From positions 1-64,000 of the forward strand of contig NC_010644.1 in the NCBI RefSeq assembly GCF_000020145.1: a DNA stretch of 64,000 nt. The letters are read 5' to 3'. The DNA is from Elusimicrobium minutum Pei191. Lineage in GTDB: Bacteria; Elusimicrobiota; Elusimicrobia; Elusimicrobiales; Elusimicrobiaceae. This document shows positions 36,889-45,912 of the stretch, piece after piece (the first letter of the stretch is position 1; every line of letters starts with the position of its first letter). The translations under genes and the position numbers were made by a program. The notes under the pieces are model-generated. The model ran no database searches, was not told the DNA's origin, and worked only from the letters and a program-made list of their open reading frames with translations.

Positions 36889-37620
36889 ATGAATGAAAAC
36901 GTCGTTGTTATGAAATTTGGCGGTAACACTTTAGCAAATAAAGAAAAAATCCTTTTAGCGGTAGATTTAATTAAAAATAGAATTGAAAACGGAAAAAAAC
37001 CTGTTATAGTAGCTTCCGCCAACGGAAACATGACGGACATTTTGCTAGATAACGCATACAGCCTTTCCGAAAATCCTGACAAACGCGAACTTGACATGCT
37101 AATTACCACGGGTGAAAGAATAAGCGTTGCCCTTCTTTCCATAGCGTTAAGAGCGCGCGGCGTAAACTCGGTTTCCTTAACAGGTTCACAAATAGGTCTT
37201 GTAACAACAAGCCAGCACAGCGGCGCGGACATTTTAGCCCTTAAAAGCGACAGACTTTTTAAAGAAATAGCCTCAGGCAATGTGCCTATAGTGGCTGGTT
37301 TCCAGGGCATCGGCGAGAATAAAGAAATTACAACTTTAAAACGCGGAGGGTCGGACGTGTCGGCGGTATTTTTAGCAAGCGAACTTGGCGGCAACAGCGT
37401 AGCCATGATAAAAGACGTTACGGGCGTTTATGATAAAGACCCTAACAAACACGAAGACGCGCAAAAATTAGATTTGATAGATTTTGACGTTATGTATAAA
37501 CTTGCCTTAGAGGGCGCGAATATTTTGCACCCCGACGCTGTTAAACTGGCAAAAGAAAAAAACGTTAAAATAGAAATTGTTTATTATAAAGACGGCAAAG
37601 TAGGAACGGTGATCAAATGA
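36889..37620 (+). CDS. lysC: Aspartate kinase, catalytic domain only
   Basis: Aspartokinase phosphorylates aspartate at the head of the lysine, methionine and threonine pathways. The kinase fold is complete: VVVMKFGGNTLANKEK at the N-terminus, LITTGERIS, then LKRGGSDVSAVFLASELGG and the VTGVYDKDPNKH loop. The protein is 243 residues and stops where the two regulatory ACT domains of normal aspartokinases (about 400 residues or more) would begin. Feedback control by lysine or threonine is therefore unlikely in this polypeptide. ATG 36889 is chosen because of AAGGAAA upstream. It overlaps asd by four bases. Confidence 0.9.
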   Translation: MNENVVVMKFGGNTLANKEKILLAVDLIKNRIENGKKPVIVASANGNMTDILLDNAYSLSENPDKRELDMLITTGERISVALLSIALRARGVNSVSLTGSQIGLVTTSQHSGADILALKSDRLFKEIASGNVPIVAGFQGIGENKEITTLKRGGSDVSAVFLASELGGNSVAMIKDVTGVYDKDPNKHEDAQKLDLIDFDVMYKLALEGANILHPDAVKLAKEKNVKIEIVYYKDGKVGTVIK

Positions 37621-38495
37621 TAAAAGTTGGCATTATTGGAATAAACGGGTTAGTAGGACAGACACTTAGAAAGTGTCTTTTGAAAGTTCAAAATATTGAG
37701 ATTAAAGAGTTTGGCAGAAAAGACGCTTTAACAGACTTAGATATTGCTGTTTTATGTACGGATAATGTTGACAGCGTGCAGCTTGTTGAGGCGCTGAAAG
37801 ACAAAGCTAAGTTTATTGTGGATATGTCTAGCGAGTTTCGTATGAAATCCGGCGTTCCTTTAGTTATACCGGAAATAAACCCTGAAACAATTACAAAAGA
37901 AACGCAGCTTATAGCTAGCCCCAACTGTACCGTAACTCCTATCGCAATGGCCTTACACGCTTTAGGTAAGAAGTACAAAATAAAAGAAGTTTTTTTCTGC
38001 TCTTACCAGGCTTTAAGCGGCGGCGGCAAAAAATTAGTTGAAGAAGCTAATAAACCCGATTCAATTTATAATAAAAACTGTATGCCTCAAATCGGCAGCA
38101 TTTTAGATACCGGCTACTCAAGCGAAGAATTAAAAACAGTTTATGAAGCCAGAAAAATACTTCAAATGCCGCAGCTTACGGTATATCCCCACACGGTAAG
38201 AGTTTTTGTTGACAACTCACACAGTTTGGGAATAACGCTCCGTGCGGAAGAAGATTTTGATTTAGTTGAAACAAAAATGCTTTTAGGTACATACCCCGGC
38301 ATTATTTACGGTGAAAATATTTTTACGCCGAAAGAAGTTTCGGGTAAAGATGAGGTTTTTATCTGCCGTTTAAGGCAGGATATGTATGACAAAAAAGTTT
38401 TACATTTCTTTACGACTTTCGATAATATTTTAAAAGGAGCCGCTTTAAACGGCGCGCAGATTGTTGAATATATCGTAAAACAAGGGCTTGTTTAA
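37617..38495 (+). CDS. asd: Aspartate-semialdehyde dehydrogenase
   Basis: Asd reduces aspartyl phosphate to the semialdehyde used by DapA. The N-terminal NADP fold begins VGIIGINGLVGQTL. The active-site cysteine is C104 in IASPNCTVTPIAMAL. The substrate loop is SYQALSGGGKK and a later histidine lies in VDNSHSLG. At 292 residues it is shorter than the usual 330-370. N-acetyl-glutamyl-phosphate reductase is a related family, but position between lysC and dapB makes Asd the better call. Start and stop overlap both neighbours (ATGA, TAATG), showing tight coupling. Confidence 0.92.
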   Translation: MIKVGIIGINGLVGQTLRKCLLKVQNIEIKEFGRKDALTDLDIAVLCTDNVDSVQLVEALKDKAKFIVDMSSEFRMKSGVPLVIPEINPETITKETQLIASPNCTVTPIAMALHALGKKYKIKEVFFCSYQALSGGGKKLVEEANKPDSIYNKNCMPQIGSILDTGYSSEELKTVYEARKILQMPQLTVYPHTVRVFVDNSHSLGITLRAEEDFDLVETKMLLGTYPGIIYGENIFTPKEVSGKDEVFICRLRQDMYDKKVLHFFTTFDNILKGAALNGAQIVEYIVKQGLV

Positions 38496-39151
38496 TGAAG
38501 AAAGTTTTAATTAACGGTGCCAAGGGCAAAATGGGGGCTATGATAGCCGCCATAATTAAGAACAGCCCGGAGTTAGGCCTGGAAATATCCGTTTTAAGGG
38601 AAGTTGGAGAAGAAGTTAAAAACCCTTTTGACGTTGTTATAGATTTTTCTTTGCCCGAAGGCGCCAAAGAAGCTTTTGAAATAGCGAAAAAAAACAAAGC
38701 CGCTTATTTAACGGGAACAACTAACCTTGCGGCTGAATTTATTAGCGACTTAAAAAAAGAAACAAGTATTCCCGTTTTCTTTTCACCAAATGTAAGCATA
38801 GGCGTTTATATGTTTACGGAAATTTTAAAATACGCGCAGAATTTATACCGCGGGTATAACAGGAAGTTGGAAGAAATACACCATGTGCATAAGGTGGATG
38901 CTCCCTCAGGCACGGCCAAAAATATAGCGGCGTCGCTTAATTTTCCCGTTGGGGAAATTACGGCTAAAAGGGAAGGCGAAGTTGTGGGAACGCATACCCT
39001 AACGCTGTCTTCAGATTATGAGGAAATAATTCTTTCGCACGTTGCTAAAAAAAGGGAACTTTTTGCCGAAAGCGCGGTTTTAATAGCCGCCTGGCTGGTT
39101 AAACAAAAACCCGGTTTTTACAATATGAGAAATTACGTTGAAAACAAATAA
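38495..39151 (+). CDS. dapB: 4-hydroxy-tetrahydrodipicolinate reductase
   Basis: DapB reduces the DapA product with NAD(P)H. The N-terminal nucleotide fold has INGAKGKMG. Then come TGTTNL and FFSPNVSIGVY, and the catalytic signature EIHHVHKVDAPSGTAK with its His and Lys residues. At 218 residues it is compact (usual 240-270). The ATG lies within the TAATG shared with asd. Downstream after 23 bases is the MurC-like gene. Confidence 0.96.
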   Translation: MKKVLINGAKGKMGAMIAAIIKNSPELGLEISVLREVGEEVKNPFDVVIDFSLPEGAKEAFEIAKKNKAAYLTGTTNLAAEFISDLKKETSIPVFFSPNVSIGVYMFTEILKYAQNLYRGYNRKLEEIHHVHKVDAPSGTAKNIAASLNFPVGEITAKREGEVVGTHTLTLSSDYEEIILSHVAKKRELFAESAVLIAAWLVKQKPGFYNMRNYVENK

Positions 39152-39174
39152 TTTTACTTTTTAAGGAAACTACC

Positions 39175-40602
39175 GTGAACATACATTTTATCGGCATTGG
39201 CGGCATAGGAATGAGCGCTCTTGCCCAGCTTCACGCGATGGGGGGCGATAAGGTTACCGGCTCCGATCGTTTGATAAATAAAGGCCTTGTTGATTTACCT
39301 GTTTTTAATTCGCTCCGCGCTTTGGGCGTAAATATTCTTGCGCAAAACGGCAGCGGAATCACAAAAGAAACGGAATTAGTTGTTGTTACAACAGCTATTG
39401 AAGAAGATAATGTTGAACTCGTAAAAGCGAAATCTTTGGGTATAAACATTATGCACCGCGCGGCTTTGCTTGCAACCCATGTCGCGCAAAACAGAACAAT
39501 AGCTATTTCCGGCACAAGCGGCAAAAGCACTACCACAGCCATACTTTATGATATTTTAGTTGAAGCCGATTTAAGCCCTTCTGTAATAACGGGCGCAACT
39601 CTTTTGGCTTTGCAGGAAAAAGGTTTTTACGGCAATGTTTACAGAGGCGCGGGCGATATTTTAATTATTGAAGCCGACGAGAGTGACGGCTCTTTAGTAA
39701 ATTACAGCCCCGAAATAGGCGTTTGTTTAAACATACAAAAAGACCATAAAGAGCTTGATATTTTAAAAGGCTTTTTTAATACGTTTTCTTCCCAATGCAA
39801 ACAATTTTTATATAACGCTGATGAAGAAGGTTTAAAAGAACAGTTTAAAGGTTTTAAAACCTTCGGCCTTGAAGAAGGAGATACTAGAGCCGAAAATATT
39901 TTAATGGACGGTTTTGGCTCAACATTTTTTATAGACGGCGTTAAAATGCATATTAATACGCCCGGTGAACATAATATAAAAAACGCCGTGGCGGCAATAG
40001 CCGTAGCCAAAGAGCTGGGAGTTCCTTTAAACGTTATCGCGGCTGCTTTGGAAAAATTTAAAGGCGTTTACCGCCGTTTTAACAGCGTGGGCGTTTTTAA
40101 TAAAATTGAAGTTATTGATGATTTTGCCCATAACCCGCATAAAATAAAAGCCGCCGTAAAAGCGACCCAACTGCGCGGTAAAAGAGTGCTTGCTTACTTT
40201 CAGCCCCATTCATTTGCTTCCATTCAATTGTTAACCTCCGAGTTTATTGAAAATATTTGCGCTACTTTAAGACCGCAAGATAAACTTTGGATGACCGAAG
40301 CCTATTACCCGGGCGGCACAATACCGCAAAACGTTACGGCTGAAACGATTGTAAAAGGGTTGTTAAAATCAGGCTGCGCTAATGTAAAATTTAATTCCTG
40401 CCGTGAAGAAATAGCCAAAGAAATAGCCGCCGAAGCAAAAGAAGGCGACATTATTATTGTAATGGGCGCGAGAGACCCGTCTCTTACCGGCTTTGCCAAA
40501 AGCATTTTAAAAGCGGTTGAAACCAGTTATAAAAAATCAGCCTGCCCGGAATGTATGATAGGCAACTGCTGTTTAAAAAATCACAAAACCGTTAAAATCT
40601 AA
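39175..40602 (+). CDS. Mur ligase, MurC/Mpl-like, with a cysteine-rich tail
   Basis: This ATP-dependent ligase of 475 residues resembles UDP-N-acetylmuramate:L-alanine ligase. The N-terminal UDP-binding domain shows HFIGIGGIGMSALAQL. The ATPase loop is ISGTSGKSTTT, with the metal-binding IIEADESDGS. The third domain has VIDDFAHNPHKI and GARDPS. Two things differ from textbook MurC: the region normally NIEPDHLD reads NIQKDHKELD, and the C-terminus ends CPECMIGNCC, a possible metal site. Mpl-type peptide ligases share the same motifs, so MurC is not certain. The start is GTG 39175 after AAGGAAA. It follows the DAP genes, linking it to peptidoglycan. Confidence 0.8.
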   Translation: MNIHFIGIGGIGMSALAQLHAMGGDKVTGSDRLINKGLVDLPVFNSLRALGVNILAQNGSGITKETELVVVTTAIEEDNVELVKAKSLGINIMHRAALLATHVAQNRTIAISGTSGKSTTTAILYDILVEADLSPSVITGATLLALQEKGFYGNVYRGAGDILIIEADESDGSLVNYSPEIGVCLNIQKDHKELDILKGFFNTFSSQCKQFLYNADEEGLKEQFKGFKTFGLEEGDTRAENILMDGFGSTFFIDGVKMHINTPGEHNIKNAVAAIAVAKELGVPLNVIAAALEKFKGVYRRFNSVGVFNKIEVIDDFAHNPHKIKAAVKATQLRGKRVLAYFQPHSFASIQLLTSEFIENICATLRPQDKLWMTEAYYPGGTIPQNVTAETIVKGLLKSGCANVKFNSCREEIAKEIAAEAKEGDIIIVMGARDPSLTGFAKSILKAVETSYKKSACPECMIGNCCLKNHKTVKI

Positions 40603-41029
40603 ATATAAAAAACTGTTTTCGGAATTTTTCCGCTTTAACTGTTGCAGACGCCCGGGTTTTTAACCGGAATGCAAAAGATATTGTTTGGAGTTTTTTATGC
40701 GTAGATTTTTGACTTAGTGCATTTTGTCTTTTTATGGACTGTTTCTAGGCAAGATATTAAACGGAACAGTTTATAAGATTGGATATGATGGATACAATTT
40801 AAAAAAACTTTGTTATATGGGTTTAGATAAATATTTTTATTTATATATTAATAGAATTAAAAAATATTTTCTTTAACCGACATACTTCAAAAGGCAGGAC
40901 GATTTATTTTTTTAATGTTTGCAAGAATACAAGTTGTATCTGTTATATTCTTGTTTTTTGTCGCTTTAGTGCAAAATGTCGTGCTGTATGCCATCGTATG
41001 CTCTTTGTGTTTTATCCCTATCAGAATTC
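40603..41029. other. A+T-rich intergenic region with possible gene remnants
   Basis: No confident gene lies in this 427-base gap. An open frame beginning ATG 40697 is broken by TAG at its seventh codon, and then reads for about 55 codons with a hydrophobic stretch. A second 47-codon frame begins at ATG 40915, encodes one likely membrane helix and a basic tail, and overlaps the end of convergent tlyA to 41058. Neither has a good ribosome site. These may be decayed genes. No strong terminator is seen on either side. Confidence 0.4.
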
Positions 41030-41806
41030 CTAAAAAGAAGGCCCCGGCGTTTTTTTAATATGCCACAAATATTCAATATTTCCGTGAGTGCCTTTAATAG
41101 GGCTTTCAATTAAATCCAAACTTTGGGCGTTATATTTTTTGGCAAGGTTTTCATTAAAAAAATCACGCACGCTTTTTATGGCAAGCTGTCTGTTCTCTTC
41201 TGTTTTTACTATGCCGCCGGGCACTTGTTTTGGGGTTAACTCAAATTGCGGTTTAATTAAAACAGCTAAATGCGCTTCGGCGGACATGCATTTTAAAAGC
41301 GGCTCTAAAATCATTTTTAAAGATATAAAAGAAACATCCACAGCCGCTACTTCAAACTTATCATCAAACATATCGGCCGACATAAACCTGGCGTTGGTTT
41401 CATTTTTGAAAATAAAGTTTTTATAAGCCGCCACTTCACTGGCCAGCTGGCCTTTGCCCACGTCAACGCCGTAAACTTTTTTTGCCCCAAGTTTTAAAAA
41501 ACAATGGCTAAACCCGCCCGTGGCTACGCCGATATCGGCGCAGATTTTACCGTTAACTTCAATTTTAAATTCTTTTAAAGCGTGTTCTAATTTCAGTCCG
41601 CCGCGAGATACGTAAGGGCAGGACTTTTCTTTTAAGGTAATAATATCCTCAGGTTTTATTTTTCTGTCCGCGCCGTATTCCACGGTGCCGTTAACAAGCA
41701 CTTCGCCCGCCATAATGCTTGCCTGCGCGCGCGTGCGGGATTTAAAAAATCCCTGGGCTATAAGCTCCATATCCAAACGCGGTTTTTTAGGGTTACTCGT
41801 CATCAT
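41030..41806 (-). CDS. tlyA: TlyA-type rRNA 2'-O-methyltransferase (hemolysin A family)
   Basis: TlyA methylates ribose positions in rRNA. The N-terminal S4 RNA-binding domain (about 10-70) holds RLDMELIAQGFFKSRTRAQ. The FtsJ-like methyltransferase domain shows VSRGGLKLEHAL, the SAM loop CADIGVATGGFSHCFL, and the catalytic lysine region LIKPQFEL. Length is 258. Despite the hemolysin name the family is an RNA modification enzyme. Its first 14 bases overlap xseB. Confidence 0.93.
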   Translation of the reverse strand: MMTSNPKKPRLDMELIAQGFFKSRTRAQASIMAGEVLVNGTVEYGADRKIKPEDIITLKEKSCPYVSRGGLKLEHALKEFKIEVNGKICADIGVATGGFSHCFLKLGAKKVYGVDVGKGQLASEVAAYKNFIFKNETNARFMSADMFDDKFEVAAVDVSFISLKMILEPLLKCMSAEAHLAVLIKPQFELTPKQVPGGIVKTEENRQLAIKSVRDFFNENLAKKYNAQSLDLIESPIKGTHGNIEYLWHIKKTPGPSF

Positions 41807-42020
41807 TATTTATTTCTTCCGTAAAAAGGTCGCCCTGTTTTTCTTTTATTTCGCTTACTTTAAATTTAATAGTTTTCAATTTGGCCGACAGTTCCGCCGC
41901 CAAGGCGGAGCCTTCCTCAAAAAGCTCGGCTGATTTGTCTAAATCAGTTTTTTCGTCTTCTAATTGAGCTACTATTTTTTCTAACTTTTTAAGGTTAGCT
42001 TCAAATGATTGTTCTTTCAT
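41793..42020 (-). CDS. xseB: Exodeoxyribonuclease VII small subunit
   Basis: This 75-residue coiled-coil protein binds XseA in several copies. The conserved FEANLKKLEKIVAQLE and LDKSAELFEEG segments are clear. It is the partner of xseA 900 bases upstream, from which it is separated by two unrelated membrane-protein genes. It overlaps tlyA by 14 bases. Confidence 0.95.
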   Translation of the reverse strand: MKEQSFEANLKKLEKIVAQLEDEKTDLDKSAELFEEGSALAAELSAKLKTIKFKVSEIKEKQGDLFTEEINNDDE

Positions 42021-42027
42021 AAATCCT

Positions 42028-42498
42028 CTATGCTATATAAGATTCTCTTCCCGCGCGCTCAAAAACAGCTCTTGTGTCTACAAAAGTTTCTTTATCGTTT
42101 TGCGGATTAACGTATACGTCTATAGTTTTGTCTTCCAGAAACTCATGGGGGTCAAAGTTAAAATAATTGCTGTAAACGGTTTCTTTGTTTTTTAAAGAAA
42201 CTTCCAGACGGTATATTGTGGCGTAAGCGGCGGCGTTTTCATCAATTCTTATTATTTTCCCTTTTTCTAAAGTCCATGTTTTTAATTTTTTATTCGTTTC
42301 TATTGTTTTTAAAACGCTTTTTATTAAAAATAACACGGGTATTTCTATAACCGTCATAACGGCTAAAAATATAACTGCCGTTACGGGATTTATATTTTTA
42401 GACCCTATTAATAAAACGGCAATGGCGGCGCATGCAAATATTATAATTTGTAAAATAATTACGGCGCCTAGAGTTGTTTTATAAGGATAACCTTTCAT
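42028..42498 (-). CDS. Membrane protein, DUF3592-like, paralogue A
   Basis: This 156-residue protein has two membrane helices (about 9-32 and 40-62), a charged linker and a beta-rich domain with KTWTLEKGKII, YSNYFNFDPHEF and IDVYVNPQNDKETFVDTR. Its pattern resembles DUF3592-type proteins. It shares segments with the adjacent gene at 42502 (KTWxxEK, VYxNPQxxxxxFxD), so they are tandem paralogues. Function is unknown. It lies between xseA and xseB on the same strand. Confidence 0.7.
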   Translation of the reverse strand: MKGYPYKTTLGAVIILQIIIFACAAIAVLLIGSKNINPVTAVIFLAVMTVIEIPVLFLIKSVLKTIETNKKLKTWTLEKGKIIRIDENAAAYATIYRLEVSLKNKETVYSNYFNFDPHEFLEDKTIDVYVNPQNDKETFVDTRAVFERAGRESYIA

Positions 42499-42501
42499 AT
42501 T

Positions 42502-42942
42502 TTATTTTCCGTTTTGTTGTGGCAAAAATTTTGTCAAATCTAAAAAGTAGTCGTCTTCTCTTTGCGGGTTGAAATAAACAGTAACCTCACTGCCCTGCGC
42601 TATAAGTTTGCTTATGTCAAAAAACACGGCCTTGCTTCTGTAAAAATTGCCGCCGCTTTTTTCTTTAGCTATAGCGTAATACCTAACTCCTTTTTTTGCT
42701 ATGTTAATAACCTTTGCTTTTTCTGCCCGCCAGGTTTTAAATATCGCTTTGTTTTTTTTATTTATTCTTAGCGTTACATAAGATAATATAACCCCGAATA
42801 TTACAGATACGGACAACACGGCTAAGATAAAAAGATTAAGAGTTATGGCATTTTTAATAAAAGCATAAACAAGAACACATAAAAACAGCATTTCAATAAA
42901 AGTGCATATTGAAGCAGCTTTTAAATAAGTATATTTTTGCAT
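42502..42942 (-). CDS. Membrane protein, DUF3592-like, paralogue B
   Basis: This 146-residue protein has two membrane helices (about 8-30 and 35-57) and a beta-rich domain with KTWRAEKAKVI and VTVYFNPQREDDYFLDL. These match the downstream paralogue at 42028. The start overlaps the xseA stop (TAATG on the minus strand), so it is co-translated with xseA. Function is unknown, and it is unlikely to be part of exonuclease VII, because no such subunit is known. Confidence 0.7.
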   Translation of the reverse strand: MQKYTYLKAASICTFIEMLFLCVLVYAFIKNAITLNLFILAVLSVSVIFGVILSYVTLRINKKNKAIFKTWRAEKAKVINIAKKGVRYYAIAKEKSGGNFYRSKAVFFDISKLIAQGSEVTVYFNPQREDDYFLDLTKFLPQQNGK

Positions 42943-44132
42943 TAAATCTTCTCCGTTTGTATATTTCCTTTATAAAGTTCTATATCTAAAATATCGCCTT
43001 TATTTACTTCTTCGGCATTTTTTACCGGGCGGCCTTGTTTTCTTACAATACTAAAACCTCTTTTTAAAACAGCCCCGGGGCTTAAAGCGTTAAGTTTATG
43101 CGTAAGCATTGAAAGGGCATTATCCGCTGCTTTAATTTTATCTTTAAATGCCCTGTCAAGAAGCGCGGTTAAATCGTCGGTTTCCTGCTCGCGCTGGTTT
43201 AGGTAAAAAAGAGGGTCTTTTAAAAATTTGTTAGACATGGCAATGTTTAACCTGTTTTGAGCTAAAGAAATAAGCAGGTTTTGCGTGTTAATCATACGTT
43301 TAACAAGCTGGGTTACGTAATTTGCCACGCCGGCGCTGTTTTGCGCCACAATTTCGGCCGCGGCGCTTGGCGTAGGCGCGCGCAGGTCGGACGCAAAGTC
43401 GGCAATAGTAAAGTCCGTTTCATGCCCCACGCAGGAAACCACGGGTATCTTGGATTTATAAATTGCCCTGGCTACGGCTTCATCATTAAAACACCAAAGG
43501 TCTTCCATGCTTCCGCCGCCTCGCCCCACTAAAATAACATCAGGCGCGGGGTTTATTTTATTAAGCCGTTCAATAGCTTTTACTATTTGGGCGGGAGCTT
43601 CCTGCCCCTGCACAAGCGAAGGTGAAATAATTACTTCTAAATTTGGGCTTCTTCTTTTAAGCACGCTCAAAATATCTTGTAAAGCCGCCCCTGTGGGTGA
43701 AGTTACAACTCCTATTCTTGAAGCGAACTCCGGCAAAGGACGTTTGCGTTCTTCGTCAAAAATACCTTCGGCGGCAAGCTTTTGTTTAAGTCTTTCAAAT
43801 TCCAAATACAAATCCCCCACGCTTGTGGGCACAAGGCTTTTTACTATTATTTGGTATCTGCCCTGTTTGATATAGCAAGAAAGGTCGCCGCGTACAAGCA
43901 CTTTAAGCCCGTCTTTAAGGTCGGCTGTTCTAAGGGCGTAGCCTTTAAATAAAACAGCGCTTATAAGGGCGTTTTCATCTTTAATATCAAAATAAATGTG
44001 CCCGCTTGCCGCTTTTTTAAGGCCGCTTATTTCCCCTTCCACGCGCACGTCGTTAAGCACGCCTTCAAGCATTTCCTTTATGGATGAGCTTATTTCTGTA
44101 ACGGTAAAAATTTTATTGCCGAATTCTGACAT
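42942..44132 (-). CDS. xseA: Exodeoxyribonuclease VII large subunit
   Basis: XseA is the catalytic subunit that degrades single-stranded DNA. The OB-fold N-terminus shows VRVEGEISGLKKAASGHIYFDIKD. The nuclease core shows GVVTSPTGAALQDI, VGRGGGSMEDLWCFNDEAVA, and SCVGHETDFTIADFASDLRAPTPSAAAE (quoted here in separate parts of the protein, about 130-260). The C-terminus has LSPGAVLKRGFSI. Length 396 is slightly short but complete. Confidence 0.95.
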   Translation of the reverse strand: MSEFGNKIFTVTEISSSIKEMLEGVLNDVRVEGEISGLKKAASGHIYFDIKDENALISAVLFKGYALRTADLKDGLKVLVRGDLSCYIKQGRYQIIVKSLVPTSVGDLYLEFERLKQKLAAEGIFDEERKRPLPEFASRIGVVTSPTGAALQDILSVLKRRSPNLEVIISPSLVQGQEAPAQIVKAIERLNKINPAPDVILVGRGGGSMEDLWCFNDEAVARAIYKSKIPVVSCVGHETDFTIADFASDLRAPTPSAAAEIVAQNSAGVANYVTQLVKRMINTQNLLISLAQNRLNIAMSNKFLKDPLFYLNQREQETDDLTALLDRAFKDKIKAADNALSMLTHKLNALSPGAVLKRGFSIVRKQGRPVKNAEEVNKGDILDIELYKGNIQTEKI

Positions 44133-44182
44133 ATTTATATTCTATTAAAATTTAATAGGAATAAATTTAAGTTAATGTAAAT

Positions 44183-44216
44183 AAAAAACCCCGGGTGTAA
44201 AACCCCGGGGTTTTTT
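44183..44216 (-). terminator. Terminator of the pit operon
   Basis: A 13-bp stem AAAAAACCCCGGG with CCCGGGGTTTTTT and an 8-nt loop lies just past the pit stop, with T-runs on both strands. Confidence 0.93.
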
Positions 44217-44232
44217 ATATTCTGTTTTTGTT

Positions 44233-45228
44233 TTAAAAAAACGTTACCATGTAATAAGAAACAGCCGATATAAACGCCGCCGCCGGTATTGTTATGAACC
44301 AGGCCCATACAATTCTGCTGGCTACGCCCCATCGTACTGCGGACTTCCTTTTAAGCATGCCTACGCCTACAATAGCGCCTGTAATGGTGTGCGTTGTACT
44401 TACGGGAATACCGAATCCTGAAGCTATTGCCAAAGATATCGCCGCGCCTGTTTCCGCGCAAAAGCCGTCAACAGGGGTAAGCCTTGTTATCTTTTGCCCC
44501 ATAGTTTTTACAATTCTCCAACCGCCGGACAAGGTACCCAGTGCAATTGCCGCATGGCAAGAAAGCACTATCCACAAAGGTACATGGAATTCCCCGTGAA
44601 GTATACCCGCGCTAAACAAAAGCCCGGTAATAATACCCATTGTTTTTTGGGCGTCGTTACCGCCGTGTCCCAAGCTGTAGAAAGCAGCGCTGAAAAGCTG
44701 GCCCTTTCTAAAGAAATAGTCCATTTTAAAAGGGTTTTGCCTTTTAAGCAGGTGAAATAATACAAGCCCTATAACAGTACTTAAAAGCAAGCCTAATATC
44801 GGGGAAACAAATATAAATGCAACCGTTTTCGCTATACCGGCTTTTACCAAAGAGGAGGGGCCAGCTTTTACTAAAGCCGAACCTATAAGGCCGCCTATCA
44901 AAGCGTGTGAGGAGCTTGTAGGCAATCCCAGCCACCAGGTAATTAAGTTCCATAAGCAGGCGCCCATTAAAGCGCCGAATATTATAAATGAGTCAATTAC
45001 ATTAATATCAACTATCCCTTTACCTATAGTTCCGGCTACGTGCGTGCCAAATACGGCAAAAGCGACGAAGTTAAAAAAAGCCGCCCAAATTACTGCATAC
45101 TTGGGCGACAAAACACGCGTTGCTACAATAGTAGCTATAGAGTTGGCCGCGTCATGAAATCCATTAAGATAATCAAAAAACAAAGCCAACACAACTAAAA
45201 ATATAATCCAAACCATTAAAGCTGTCAT
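44233..45228 (-). CDS. pit: Inorganic phosphate transporter, PiT family
   Basis: This 331-residue membrane protein imports phosphate (or metal phosphate) with a cation gradient. The two family signature repeats are present: YLNGFHDAANSIAT near residue 25 and GHGGNDAQKTMGII near residue 195, in inverted halves. About eight to ten membrane helices are visible. It follows the PhoU-like gene by 8 bases on the same strand, the usual pit operon order. Confidence 0.95.
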   Translation of the reverse strand: MTALMVWIIFLVVLALFFDYLNGFHDAANSIATIVATRVLSPKYAVIWAAFFNFVAFAVFGTHVAGTIGKGIVDINVIDSFIIFGALMGACLWNLITWWLGLPTSSSHALIGGLIGSALVKAGPSSLVKAGIAKTVAFIFVSPILGLLLSTVIGLVLFHLLKRQNPFKMDYFFRKGQLFSAAFYSLGHGGNDAQKTMGIITGLLFSAGILHGEFHVPLWIVLSCHAAIALGTLSGGWRIVKTMGQKITRLTPVDGFCAETGAAISLAIASGFGIPVSTTHTITGAIVGVGMLKRKSAVRWGVASRIVWAWFITIPAAAFISAVSYYMVTFF

Positions 45229-45236
45229 ATTAAGCC

Positions 45237-45866
45237 TTAGTTATTTTTAACTAAAATGGTTTCAACAGTATTGGCCACAAACTCACACATGTCGGTGGCG
45301 CTTTCAGCAGCTTCGTAGATTTCTTTCCATTTTATTATAAAAATAGGATCTTTTGACTCTTCAAACAAGTGGGTTATAGCTTTATCTCTTAAAGCGTCGC
45401 CTTCGTTTTCAAGTCTGTTGATTTCTACACAGTATTTAAGGGTTTCTTTCATCGCTTTGCTGCCGAGTCTCATGGTTTTAACCATTTTTTGCAGGGTAAG
45501 TACGCTTTTTTCAAGCAAAACGGCGTATTGTTTAAGTTCCGGGGTTGTTTCTTTAATTTTATATATGGAAAGACGTTTTGTAATAAGATACATAGCGTCG
45601 ATAATATTGTCCATATTTCCCGCAAGGGCAAGAATGTCTTCCCTGTCAAAGGGGGTTACAAAAGTTTCATTTAACACATTGACGATTTTGTGGTTTATTT
45701 CATCGCCTTTGTGTTCAAGGGCGTGCATTCTTTCCGCTGATACATCTTCAAACTTTTTTTCGTTTACAATTTCCAAAAAAAGCCGTGAACCTTGTACTAA
45801 GTTCTCGGCCTGCATGTCGAACAAATCAAAAAACTCCGTAGTTTTTGGCATTAGGCTAAAAGCCAT
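45237..45866 (-). CDS. PhoU-like accessory protein (DUF47)
   Basis: This 209-residue all-helical protein belongs to the DUF47/PhoU-like group that accompanies Pit transporters. The two helical repeats each have an acidic E-x3-D-type metal motif: MHALEHKGDEINHK and INRLENEGDALRDKA. It likely modulates phosphate uptake at the membrane. A clear promoter precedes it. Confidence 0.93.
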   Translation of the reverse strand: MAFSLMPKTTEFFDLFDMQAENLVQGSRLFLEIVNEKKFEDVSAERMHALEHKGDEINHKIVNVLNETFVTPFDREDILALAGNMDNIIDAMYLITKRLSIYKIKETTPELKQYAVLLEKSVLTLQKMVKTMRLGSKAMKETLKYCVEINRLENEGDALRDKAITHLFEESKDPIFIIKWKEIYEAAESATDMCEFVANTVETILVKNN

Positions 45867-45912
45867 ATAATTCTCCTTTCTTCTTATTATTTTATCCTTT
45901 GTATTCTCCTTT

